Of a stretch of DNA of 16,080 nucleotides, positions 7,192-14,924 are shown one piece after another. Position 1 is the stretch's first letter. The number at the start of each line of letters is the position of its first letter. The DNA lies in the NCBI GenBank assembly GCA_025356765.1, contig JANXRO010000195.1, positions 1 through 16,080 on the forward strand, given 5' to 3'. A program made the translations under genes and the position numbers. Source of the DNA: Hyphomicrobiales bacterium (lineage in GTDB: Bacteria; Pseudomonadota; Alphaproteobacteria; Rhizobiales; Aestuariivirgaceae). The notes under the pieces were generated by a model. It searched no databases. It was given only the letters and a program-made list of their open reading frames with translations, and was not told the origin of the DNA.

Positions 7192-8409
7192 GTGCTCAAA
7201 ACAATCGAAATGCCAGGAATGAAACATGTTGCAAAGCCCGGCGCTATGTCAGGCGCAGCCTTTGCCATGCCTCAGCAATGCTATCTTACCGTGGCAACAT
7301 CACTTAAATCTTTGTTGCGGCTAGAGCAGGGTTGGAAAGATTTAGAAACCTCCAGCCACGTAGCAGCAACAGTTTTTCAAAGCTTTGATTGGATTAAAAC
7401 CTGGAGCGAAATTTACGCTAAGCCAGAATCGCAAATGCGCATGATGGTTGTCGCGGGCTATAGCAACAATCGCCTAGTATTTGTTTTACCCATGTCGATT
7501 GACAAAATGTTAGGCTTAAACCGCGGCACCTGGCTAAGCCAACCTATCGCTCAATACGGTGATATTCTTTGCGATAAAAATGAAGACCCAAATCAGTGGA
7601 TGGAATTTGCCGTCAGCTTTCTGAAGCAGACGCGCGCAGTAGATTTTTTACATTTGCGCCACGTGCGCCAAACCAGCAATCTTTTTGCCTTTGCACAAGC
7701 GCATATGAAAGATGGCAAACTTCATGAACGAGCGCCCTATTTAGATTTAACCGCCTTTCAATCAGATGCTGATTATGATGCCCGGTATGACTCTCGTCAA
7801 CGCAAGCATCGTAAAAAAGTGCGCAAAGCCTTGGAAGAAATCGGGCCGATCACATTCGCGCAACTCGGCGATGAAGGTGAAATTGATCAGGCAATTGATT
7901 TTGCCATTTCTGAAAAGCGTGATTGGCTGAAACAGCGTGGCCGCTTCAACACCACGATGGCCTGCCCAAAGCACAGCCAATTTTTAAAGGCCTTGGCGCG
8001 TTTAGACAATCACCGAGCAACATTATTGGTGACGCAATTGTCAGCCGGGGAACAGCGCATTTCATGGGAAGCATCATTCGCTTACAGAGGCACTCAATAT
8101 TGTTATCTTACAGCCCACAAGTCTGATTTTACCAACAAATCACCGGGGCGTTTGCATTTTGATTTGTCACAGCGCCATTCTTTATCCAATGGCATTGCAG
8201 CATATGATTTGATGGTGCCTTATGATCACTATAAGGAATCATGGTCATCAGCGATGGAGCCTGTGAACGATTATTATTTGTCGCTCAACACAGCAGGTGC
8301 AATCGTTAGCAACACTTATCTTGGAGCATTGCGCCCCTTGCTGCGCGACATTTATTCAAAACTGCCCGTTTCAATTTTGCGCATTTTGAAAACTCTTTTG
8401 CGCGTTTAA
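7192..8409 (+). CDS. GNAT-fold acetyltransferase, CelD/BcsL (BioF2/FemAB-like) family
   Basis: A 405-residue protein with the layout of Acetyltransf_6 proteins. The N-terminal half carries an aromatic-rich segment (FQSFDWIKTWSEIY, ~61-74) and the family-like WLSQPIAQYGDILCD (~114-128). The central basic stretch SRQRKHRKKVRKALEEIG (~202-219) leads into the second GNAT-like half. No signal peptide or membrane segment is evident. Members are annotated as acyltransferases in cellulose or other polysaccharide synthesis, but the substrate cannot be told from sequence. GTG 7192 is taken as the start; ATG at 7210 or 7219 are alternatives, since none has a strong ribosome binding site. It ends 5 bp from the convergent reductase gene. 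It may be a separate unit from ycjXF. Confidence 0.85.
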   Translation: MLKTIEMPGMKHVAKPGAMSGAAFAMPQQCYLTVATSLKSLLRLEQGWKDLETSSHVAATVFQSFDWIKTWSEIYAKPESQMRMMVVAGYSNNRLVFVLPMSIDKMLGLNRGTWLSQPIAQYGDILCDKNEDPNQWMEFAVSFLKQTRAVDFLHLRHVRQTSNLFAFAQAHMKDGKLHERAPYLDLTAFQSDADYDARYDSRQRKHRKKVRKALEEIGPITFAQLGDEGEIDQAIDFAISEKRDWLKQRGRFNTTMACPKHSQFLKALARLDNHRATLLVTQLSAGEQRISWEASFAYRGTQYCYLTAHKSDFTNKSPGRLHFDLSQRHSLSNGIAAYDLMVPYDHYKESWSSAMEPVNDYYLSLNTAGAIVSNTYLGALRPLLRDIYSKLPVSILRILKTLLRV

Positions 8410-8414
8410 AAAAT

Positions 8415-9443
8415 TCAGTTCACGCCCAATTTCTTTTGCAAATTGGTGCTTGAAGTTGTGTATTGAAACAACAACCGTTCACCCGGGTTGATATAGCGAA
8501 ACGCCTGCTGCGCCATCAACGCGGCTTCATGGAAACCTGACAAGATTAGTTTTAATTTGCCGGGATAAGTATTGATGTCACCCACGGCAAAAATTCCGGG
8601 CACAGATGTTTCAAATTTTTCGGTATCCACCGCAATCAAATTTTCGGTGAGGTTCAATCCCCAATCTGCAACGGGCCCCAATTTCATGGTCAAGCCGAAA
8701 AATGGTAATAAGGCATTGGTGGTAATTTCAGAAACTGCGCCATCTGCACCTTTCAAAGTTGCTGCCGACAGCACGCCATCAGCGCCCGAAAGCCCTGTCA
8801 CTTGTCCAATTTTCAACTGCATTTTTCCAGCTTCAACCAGTTCGCGCATTTTTTTAACACTGTCGGGTGCGGCTCTGAATTCATCGCGGCGATGAACCAA
8901 AGTTAAAGATTTGGCGATGGGCTGAAGATTGTTTGTCCAATCCAGAGCGGAATCCCCGCCCCCTACAATCAAAACATCTTTGCCCCGAAGTGCTTCCATC
9001 TTTTTAACAGAATAGAAAACCGAAGTGCCCTCATATGTTTCAATTCCAGGAATGGGTGGTTTTTTGGGTTGGAAAGATCCGCCTCCCGCCGCAATCACCA
9101 CAACCTTGCAATGAAATTCCAAAGCGCCATCAGTCGTTAAAACAAAATCATTGTCGCCACGTTTTTCAAGCGATGTTACCATTTGGTTGAAATGATAATG
9201 GGGCTTGAAAGGTTTTGCCTGCTCCATCAATCGGGTCGTCAATTCAGCGCCTGTCACCGTGGGCAAAGCTGGAATATCATAAATTGGCTTTTCTGGATAA
9301 AGCTCGGCGCATTGGCCGCCAGCCCTGTCTAAAATGTCGATCACATGACATTTCAGATCAAGCAACCCCAATTCAAAAATGGCAAAGAGCCCGCAAGGCC
9401 CAGCACCAATCACCACAACATCAGTTGAAATTACATCCGTCAT
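8415..9443 (-). CDS. TrxR-like ferredoxin-NADP(+) reductase (FNR type 2)
   Basis: A 342-residue flavoprotein that moves electrons between NADPH and ferredoxin. The FAD dinucleotide motif GAGPCG is at 13-18, the NADP motif GGGDSA at 161-166, HRRDEFR at 184-190 (the arginines suit the NADPH 2'-phosphate), and the second FAD motif GIFAVGDI at 283-290. The redox CxxC of thioredoxin reductase is absent from the central domain. The C-terminal extension (FQYTTSSTNLQKKLG, 327-341) is typical of the YumC/R. palustris FNR group, so this is FNR and not TrxB. The start is ATG 9443-9441. It follows the ferredoxin gene by 13 bp on the same strand, so the two very likely form a cotranscribed redox pair. Confidence 0.93.
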   Translation of the reverse strand: MTDVISTDVVVIGAGPCGLFAIFELGLLDLKCHVIDILDRAGGQCAELYPEKPIYDIPALPTVTGAELTTRLMEQAKPFKPHYHFNQMVTSLEKRGDNDFVLTTDGALEFHCKVVVIAAGGGSFQPKKPPIPGIETYEGTSVFYSVKKMEALRGKDVLIVGGGDSALDWTNNLQPIAKSLTLVHRRDEFRAAPDSVKKMRELVEAGKMQLKIGQVTGLSGADGVLSAATLKGADGAVSEITTNALLPFFGLTMKLGPVADWGLNLTENLIAVDTEKFETSVPGIFAVGDINTYPGKLKLILSGFHEAALMAQQAFRYINPGERLLFQYTTSSTNLQKKLGVN

Positions 9444-9456
9444 GGTGCCACCATTC

Positions 9457-9777
9457 TTAAAATTGCTTTTCGGGAACTTTCACGCGCAGACCATCCAGCG
9501 CATCTGTAACTTTAATCTGGCAAGAAAGGCGGCTGTTGTCACGCACATCAAAGGCGAAATCCAACATATCTTCTTCCATGGGGTTGCGCGCACCCACTTT
9601 TTCTTTCCACTCCGGCTCGATATAAACATGGCACGTTGCACAAGCGCAGGCCCCGCCACAATCAGCATCAATGCCCGGCACTTGATGTTTCACGGCGGTT
9701 TCCATAACCGTCATGCCGGCAACGCCGCTGGCTGAAATTTCAGTTCCGTTGTGTTGAATGAATGTAATTTTAGCCAT
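9457..9777 (-). CDS. [2Fe-2S] ferredoxin, adrenodoxin/FdxB type
   Basis: A 106-residue ferredoxin. The ligand pattern C-x5-C-x2-C-x36-C is met by Cys40, Cys46, Cys49 and Cys86, the same spacing as adrenodoxin. An extra Cys44 lies inside the cluster loop. The fold elements are typical: MTVMETAVKH before the loop, CHVYIEPEW after it, and a C-terminal SCQIKV containing Cys86. The start is ATG 9777-9775 with a strong AGAGGA site at 9793-9788. Such ferredoxins serve Fe-S assembly (Isc-linked), P450s or other oxygenases; no isc genes or P450 lie in the window, so the client is unknown. The FNR 13 bp downstream is the likely electron donor. Confidence 0.95.
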   Translation of the reverse strand: MAKITFIQHNGTEISASGVAGMTVMETAVKHQVPGIDADCGGACACATCHVYIEPEWKEKVGARNPMEEDMLDFAFDVRDNSRLSCQIKVTDALDGLRVKVPEKQF

Positions 9778-9839
9778 GGTTCAATGTTCCTCTGCGGCGC
9801 TCGTTTAAGCACAGCACAATAGAAACGCAACCCAAGCTG

Positions 9840-10181
9840 TTAGTGCTTGGCGGCCACTGCGCAAAATGCCGCAATCGCCTGCTTCATTTCGCCTTCAAGC
9901 CGCCCCCCAAACTTTTCCCACTGGGCGCAAATCATCTCAATCTGCATGGCGCCAATCGCCGCAGCAGCACCCCGCAGCGCATGCATTTCAAAATTCAAAT
10001 CAAGTTTTTTCCAATCAGCACCTTCAAGTTTAGCAAGTTGGTCGATAAAAAGGGCAATAACTTCAGATTGCAAAGCCACATCATCCATCGTGCTGCGTGC
10101 AAGGCTAGCCAGATCAAAAACAGCCACAGTCGTAACATCCGATAGCTCTTGCAACTCTGCAACTTTTAGTTGCTTATTCAT
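9840..10181 (-). CDS. HPt (histidine-containing phosphotransfer) domain protein
   Basis: A 113-residue, all-helical soluble protein. The segment FEMHALRGAAAAIGA (64-78) fits the HPt signature H-x-L-K/R-G-x4-G/A, with His67 as the predicted phosphoryl site. A helix (LFIDQLAKLEGA) precedes it and an amphipathic helix (MQIEMICAQWEKFGGRL) follows, as in stand-alone HPt proteins. The start is ATG 10181-10179 with GAGAG upstream. No histidine kinase or response regulator is nearby, so the phosphorelay partners are elsewhere. It lies 62 bp upstream of the ferredoxin gene on the same strand and head-to-head with the long coiled-coil gene. The HPt call rests on a short motif, so it is less certain than the neighbouring calls. 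Confidence 0.78.
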   Translation of the reverse strand: MNKQLKVAELQELSDVTTVAVFDLASLARSTMDDVALQSEVIALFIDQLAKLEGADWKKLDLNFEMHALRGAAAAIGAMQIEMICAQWEKFGGRLEGEMKQAIAAFCAVAAKH

Positions 10182-10248
10182 TTTTTTCTCTCACACTCAA
10201 AGCCCAGTAGCGATCAAAACCGCATCAGCGAGCCTTAGAGAAAGTCTC

Positions 10249-10428
10249 CTAACGGGCAATTTCCCGAGTCGATTCAATCTGATCCATAATTTTAACCAAA
10301 TCTTCAATTACCTGCGCACGAAACGCTGCCATGGGTTCAATCGGCGGCAAAAATAGGTTAATGAAAATAAAGAAGTCCCCTTTGCCGATGAGGCCCTTTC
10401 GCACAGCGATGTCTGAAAGTTTTGACAA
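10249..10428 (-). CDS. Doubtful small ORF upstream of the HPt gene
   Basis: On the minus strand a frame ending at TAG 10251-10249 reads as plausible protein from about position 10428. From TTG 10428 it gives 59 residues beginning MSKLSDIAVRKGLIGKGDFF, with a short hydrophobic segment (FFIFINLFLPP) and a C-terminal amphipathic helix (FRAQVIEDLVKIMDQIES). Codon choice (GAA, ATT, GCG, TTG) resembles the surrounding genes. Against it, neither TTG 10428 nor GTG 10404 has a ribosome binding site, the hydrophobic part is short, and I know no family. If real, it would lie 67 bp upstream of the HPt gene on the same strand and could share its transcript. Confidence 0.25.
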   Translation of the reverse strand: MSKLSDIAVRKGLIGKGDFFIFINLFLPPIEPMAAFRAQVIEDLVKIMDQIESTREIAR

Positions 10429-10441
10429 AGGGGAAAAGTCA

Positions 10442-10460
10442 CATGGCTGCAAATGCCATG
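10442..10460. promoter_or_regulatory. Inverted repeat CATGGC-N7-GCCATG in the leader of the coiled-coil gene
   Basis: Perfect 6-bp arms at 10442-10447 and 10455-10460 flank a 7-base spacer (TGCAAAT). The repeat sits between the TTGACA box and the ribosome binding site (10465-10469), ending 19 bp before the start codon. It could be a dimeric-regulator operator, or an RNA hairpin close to the ribosome binding site. There is no direct evidence for either. Confidence 0.35.
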
Positions 10461-10479
10461 AACAGAGGGTGCGTATATC

Positions 10480-13400
10480 ATGGCAAAACAACCAACCGAC
10501 AGCCGTCGCCGCAGTGCGATTCCAACTTTGGAAACTCCAAAGCCTGAAGTTGTGCTCGAACAAGCTCCTGCGCAAATCCGTTCGCGCCCAGCAAATGAAA
10601 ACGATGCCGGCACAGCAATGATGATGCAACGTCTGCGCCGCCCGCCATCCTATGATGTGATTTGGGCCGCGCTTATCATTTCTGCCATTTGGGCCGCTGG
10701 TTGGGTTTGGATTTATAAAGATGTGTTTGCTGTTCAAAACGCAACAACCGGGCCTGAATATCTGCAATCCATCGCCCTGTTGATTTTGCCAATTCTGGGC
10801 ACGATGGTGATTTCCTATTTCCAATGGCGCGCCCAACAGCTGCGCCAAGTGTCAGAAGTTCTGATGCAACAAGCCATGCGTTTGATCCGCCCGCAAGATA
10901 TTGCCACTGATGGTTTAACATCCATCGCCCAAGCCGTGCGCCAGGAAGTTGATCTTCTGGTTGGCGGCGTTGAACACGCTTTTCAACGCGCCACTGCTTT
11001 GGAAGAAATTGTTCACAAAGAAATCGCCGCCGTTGAACGCGCTTTTGGCAGCAATGAAGACCGTATTCGCGGTTTGGTGAACGGACTTGAAACCCAGCGC
11101 GCCTCATTGCAACACACCGCCACGCTTGTGAACAATGACGCAGCACCCATGTTGTCGCGTTTAGAAAGCAACACCCAAAACCTGGGTCAGGTGATCAATC
11201 TGGCACTCTCCACCTTCACCAGGTTGGAGGATGGTTTGAAAAGTTCCACCAGTGAATTGGCCCGCACGATTGAAGATGTGGCCCAACGCGCAGCTGAAAC
11301 CGGCCAAGAAATCGGCAGCCACTCAACCCAGTTTGAACGCATGTCAACAATGTTGGTAAGCGACTTCCGTGGTTTCTCCGGCCAATTGCAAGACTATATC
11401 CAAACGTTGAATTTCACCGCAAATAATTTGGGCAACGAAACCCGCAAATTCGGCAGCGAAGTGAAGGGCATGGAATCAAGCCTTCTGCAAGTTTTGCGTC
11501 AAGGTGCTGATCAGATCACGGCATCGCACACAGAAACTGCTGAAACAATTGAACGCTTGGCCGCCAATGCATCATCTAACGCCAAACAAAGTTCAGCCGA
11601 GCTGGTGCAAACGTTCGGCCAATTGGGCGAAACGATAAATTACCACGTGAAGAACAGCACCAATGAATCAGCAAGCCTGATTGAACGGGCTGGCATTGAA
11701 ACGGCCAATCGCATCGAACAGGCCCATGGCTTGGTAACTCACGGTTTACAAAATGTGGCTGGAGATTTCATTCAAAAGGTCAACCAATCGCGTGGCGAGC
11801 TTACAACCTATGTTGATGACGCCAGCAACCGCTTGTCAACCGAGATGGATCAATCTGCCATTCGCTTCAATGATCTCTTCAGCCAATCAAGTGCACTGCT
11901 TGTCACCAACCTTGATCGTTCAAGCAATAATCTGTTGGAACAATTGGGCACCTCAGGTGCGGGCTTCATGGGCCGCATTGAAGAAATTTCGGGCCGCCTA
12001 TCAGGTCATCTCGACACACATTCCAATCGCATTATTGGAACAATGCAAACGTCCGCTGAACAATATGCTGGTGCCTTGGTTCAACACACCGGAACCTTCA
12101 CCGCCCACGTTGATGAAAAATCTGCACAGCTGGCAAGCCTTTTGGCCAACCATTCAAATGTCATTACATCAACAATGAAATCTTCAACCGAATTGTTCGC
12201 GGGCGCTTTGGCCGAAAATTCTGCAGTATTCTCTTCGCGCCTCGACGAAAAAGCGGGCAACCTTGCAAAGCTGTTGGTGTCACATTCAGACACAATTACC
12301 AACACAATGCAAAACTCAGCCGAGAAATATGCGGGCACTTTGCAATCAACCGCTCAGGTGTTCAACGCCACCATGGAAGATACATTCGGCCAAACCATGC
12401 AAGGCATTCACGAAGCAACCGCGCGCGTGGATTCTTCTGCCAACACAATTTCCAACAGCTTGAACCGCGCATCTTCAATGGTAACCCAGGAAATGCAATC
12501 GGTTGGCGCAAACGTGAATGATCTTCTGGTTTCAACCAGCGGCACAATCGCAGCACATTTGAAGGAAACCTCTGAGATTGTCAGCCGTCAAATGCAAGAT
12601 TCCGGTTTGGCCCTTGCACAAAACATCGAGGGTTCAGGCGGCTTGGTGACTGATCGATTGATCAGCGTATCTGGCGAATTTGTTCACAAGATTAACGCAA
12701 CGCGTGATGGCATGTTGTCAGCCCTTCTGGGTGCAACGGGCGATCTCACATCGCAACTCAACACCACATCGACCAGCATTTTCTCAACCTTGGAACATGT
12801 AACGACAGATTTGTCGAGCCAGATGTCGGGCCTGTCTCAAGCCATGAACGAAAAGATCGCATTCACCGGCCAAGACTTCACCAGCAAAATCACAGCATCA
12901 TCAGCCAGCATGTTCTCTGGATTGGATAAAGCAAGCCTGCATTTAACGGATCAACTGGATGCAGTGTCAACGCGCATCGCAACCCATATTGAAGGAACCG
13001 CAGGCCAAGCCACTGAACGCATGGCAACAGTGACTGAAAGTCTGACAGGCAAGTTGGATCAATCTTCAACACAATTGGGTTCGTTGCTGGCTGCCACTGA
13101 AAGTCGTTTGGGCAACCAACTGGAACAAGCGTCGACAGAACTTTCAGCCCTGTTCAACGAAAACACCCGTATGATGACAGAGCAGTTGGAACAAAGTTCC
13201 AACAATGTCACATCAACCTTCGCAAACACAGCGGTTCACGCCGCCCAAACCTTGAACACTTCAAGCCAAGATGTAACCAGCAAAATCGAAACCGCAAGCC
13301 AAGCAATGTTTGAACGCTTGCACGGCACAACCCGCGAACTGGGCCAACGCTTTGATGTGGCCACTGATCATTTGGAAAATGTTACAACTGAAATTTCCAA

Positions 13401-14919
13401 ACGTTTGGATGGCACAGGCAAACGCTTTGCCGAAGTTCTGGATCAAGCATCTGGTCAAATATTCAATGATCTGGGCAAAGCCCGTGATGCCTTCTCTGAA
13501 GGCTTGGGCGAAACCACGCTTCAAATTTCGGGTCGCTTTGAACAAGAAACCGGATTGCTGGTGGGCCGTATTGATAAGGCCGTTCAGGAATTTGATACAG
13601 GGGCCACAACCTCTGCCAATAAATTGGAAGATGCGTCAAAGAAATTTGCCAAGCATGTTGAAACCACCAACACTTATTTGGCCGATCAATTGGCGGCAGC
13701 TGCCGGAGACATTGATACCCGCCTTGAAAGCGTTTCAATGCAACTGACAGGCAAGCTGGAAATGACCAGCAGCCGCATTTCTGAACGCTTGGATGACGTA
13801 TCAGCCTTGGTTGATAAATCCGTCGACAAGTTCAATTTGGAAATGGAGCATATGCTCACCAACCGTCGCGACGTGTTGGATACGTTGGTATCAGATGCCA
13901 ATAAACGTGCCGATGAAGTTGATAAGGTGATGACAGGCTATATCAACATGATTGAAGAAAGCCTGACAACAGCCGAAAACCGCGCCCAACACATCAACCG
14001 CATTGTGTCTGATCAAACGGCCGTTGCTTTGGGCCGCTTGGAAGAAGAGTTGCGCAAACTTGAAACCAATTCATCAGGCCAAGTGGCGCAAGCCGCACGC
14101 GTTCTGCGTGAACAGCATGAACGTGCATTGTCCAACATGAATGAAATGTTGTCTTCAACCGCAAGTGACTTCCAGCAAACGGCTCAAGATATGCGCATCA
14201 CTGCCCAACAGGTAGTGAAGGATATTGATGCGGCACGCGGCGAACTCAAACGCGCCGTGATTGATCTGCCCGAAGAAACCCGCACCAATGCCGATAACAT
14301 GCGCCGTGTTGTGGCTGACCAGATTTCAGCTTTGAATGCGCTGGCAGATGTGGTGCGCCGCCAATCTGGCACATTGGATTATTCGGGCCCAGGCTTTATG
14401 AGCCCGCGCAATCCACCCGCTCAAACGCGAATGATTGAACCGGCCTATGCCCCAGCAGCACCGGTGCGCAGTGCACCTGCCCAAACCGCAGCAGTAGCCC
14501 GCGCCGAGACTGTTCCGACCGTCACATCAAACGCCAAGCTGAACGCATTGGCCAAGGAAGTTGAATCTTACACAGCCAAGCTGAATGTTTCTGCGCGTGA
14601 TGTGGTTGAAGCAATCGAAAACTCGCTGCCGCGTGATTTGGAAAAGCGCTATGTTGCATCTGATAAAGGCGTTTACACCCAACGCCTTTATGAAAGCCGC
14701 AGCCGCAAATTGATCAAGGCCCTTGAAGGCCGCTATGCCGAAGAGCGCCTGCTCAGAAGCCGCGTTCAAGCTTACAATCGCCTGTTTGAAAAACTTCTCG
14801 ACACATTGTCAGAAGCTCCGAATGGAGACGCAGTGATGGAACAGGTTTTGGCTTCTGAACAAGGTCGCATTTATGTGATGCTGGCTGAAGTTGCTGGCCG
14901 CTTGCCAAACCAAAGCTAA
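10480..14919 (+). CDS. Giant coiled-coil membrane protein, growth-pole-ring (GPR/RgsE)-like
   Basis: A 1479-residue protein starting at ATG 10480 (GAGGG at 10465-10469). After a ~55-residue basic, Pro-rich N-tail come two membrane segments (~59-79 and ~96-115). A ~1200-residue Ser/Thr/Asn/Gln/Glu-rich helical region follows, made of degenerate apolipoprotein-like 11/22-mer repeats, including three clear 44-mers at 514-645. A Pro/Ala-rich linker (~1307-1348) leads to a conserved-looking C-terminal domain (~1350-1479: RDLEKRYVASDKGVYTQRLY and GRIYVMLAEVAGRLP). This plan matches Agrobacterium GPR and Sinorhizobium RgsE, which form a ring at the growing pole and are needed for polar growth. Those are longer (GPR about 2100 residues), so this would be a short-repeat version. 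There is no HAMP or chemotaxis-receptor hairpin, so it is not an MCP. Orthology is inferred from architecture, not alignment. The racemase gene follows after 5 bp. Confidence 0.8.
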   Translation: MAKQPTDSRRRSAIPTLETPKPEVVLEQAPAQIRSRPANENDAGTAMMMQRLRRPPSYDVIWAALIISAIWAAGWVWIYKDVFAVQNATTGPEYLQSIALLILPILGTMVISYFQWRAQQLRQVSEVLMQQAMRLIRPQDIATDGLTSIAQAVRQEVDLLVGGVEHAFQRATALEEIVHKEIAAVERAFGSNEDRIRGLVNGLETQRASLQHTATLVNNDAAPMLSRLESNTQNLGQVINLALSTFTRLEDGLKSSTSELARTIEDVAQRAAETGQEIGSHSTQFERMSTMLVSDFRGFSGQLQDYIQTLNFTANNLGNETRKFGSEVKGMESSLLQVLRQGADQITASHTETAETIERLAANASSNAKQSSAELVQTFGQLGETINYHVKNSTNESASLIERAGIETANRIEQAHGLVTHGLQNVAGDFIQKVNQSRGELTTYVDDASNRLSTEMDQSAIRFNDLFSQSSALLVTNLDRSSNNLLEQLGTSGAGFMGRIEEISGRLSGHLDTHSNRIIGTMQTSAEQYAGALVQHTGTFTAHVDEKSAQLASLLANHSNVITSTMKSSTELFAGALAENSAVFSSRLDEKAGNLAKLLVSHSDTITNTMQNSAEKYAGTLQSTAQVFNATMEDTFGQTMQGIHEATARVDSSANTISNSLNRASSMVTQEMQSVGANVNDLLVSTSGTIAAHLKETSEIVSRQMQDSGLALAQNIEGSGGLVTDRLISVSGEFVHKINATRDGMLSALLGATGDLTSQLNTTSTSIFSTLEHVTTDLSSQMSGLSQAMNEKIAFTGQDFTSKITASSASMFSGLDKASLHLTDQLDAVSTRIATHIEGTAGQATERMATVTESLTGKLDQSSTQLGSLLAATESRLGNQLEQASTELSALFNENTRMMTEQLEQSSNNVTSTFANTAVHAAQTLNTSSQDVTSKIETASQAMFERLHGTTRELGQRFDVATDHLENVTTEISKRLDGTGKRFAEVLDQASGQIFNDLGKARDAFSEGLGETTLQISGRFEQETGLLVGRIDKAVQEFDTGATTSANKLEDASKKFAKHVETTNTYLADQLAAAAGDIDTRLESVSMQLTGKLEMTSSRISERLDDVSALVDKSVDKFNLEMEHMLTNRRDVLDTLVSDANKRADEVDKVMTGYINMIEESLTTAENRAQHINRIVSDQTAVALGRLEEELRKLETNSSGQVAQAARVLREQHERALSNMNEMLSSTASDFQQTAQDMRITAQQVVKDIDAARGELKRAVIDLPEETRTNADNMRRVVADQISALNALADVVRRQSGTLDYSGPGFMSPRNPPAQTRMIEPAYAPAAPVRSAPAQTAAVARAETVPTVTSNAKLNALAKEVESYTAKLNVSARDVVEAIENSLPRDLEKRYVASDKGVYTQRLYESRSRKLIKALEGRYAEERLLRSRVQAYNRLFEKLLDTLSEAPNGDAVMEQVLASEQGRIYVMLAEVAGRLPNQS
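12019..12414 (+). repeat. Three tandem 132-bp (44-residue) repeats in the coiled-coil gene
   Basis: The units are 12019-12150, 12151-12282 and 12283-12414 (residues 514-557, 558-601 and 602-645). Each begins with HSN/HSD, followed by an I-x-x-TM-x-x-S element, then an AGAL/AGTL element, and in the first two units a DEK-A element. Forty-four residues is four 11-residue turns, the period of apolipoprotein-like amphipathic helices. The third unit diverges in its second half. The protein spacing is exact, while the DNA is only moderately similar, so the duplications look old and under selection. Confidence 0.85.
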
Positions 14920-14924
14920 ACCAG

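Larger units (their letters stand above)
10182..10479. promoter_or_regulatory. Divergent intergenic region between the HPt and coiled-coil genes
   Basis: This 298-bp stretch should hold promoters for both flanking genes. For the plus strand a perfect TTGACA lies at 10422-10427, but no recognisable -10 box follows at 16-18 bp, so it is only a candidate. GAGGG at 10465-10469 is the ribosome binding site for ATG 10480. On the minus strand GAGAG just before the HPt start serves as its site. An inverted repeat (10442-10460) and a doubtful short minus-strand ORF (10249-10428) are listed separately. A weak GAGA-AAG-TCTC element lies at 10238-10248. Confidence 0.5.

Noticed and set aside
8415..9443. 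Thioredoxin reductase (TrxB) interpretation
   Set aside because: The redox-active CxxC is absent and the C-terminal extension is of the FNR type; a ferredoxin gene is adjacent.
10249..10848. Full 199-codon minus-strand frame extending into the coiled-coil gene
   Set aside because: The upstream part (10429-10848) is rich in Cys, Trp and His and is antisense to the membrane segments of the scaffold protein. Only the short distal part is kept as a doubtful candidate.
13310..13747. 145-codon plus-strand frame inside the coiled-coil gene
   Set aside because: It is an alternate-frame shadow in a CAA/GAA/AAC-rich gene; Trp- and Asn-rich product with no domain.
10480..14919. Chemotaxis receptor (MCP) interpretation of the long helical protein
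   Set aside because: There is no HAMP domain, no conserved signalling hairpin tip and no periplasmic sensor domain between the two membrane segments; the helical part is far too long.
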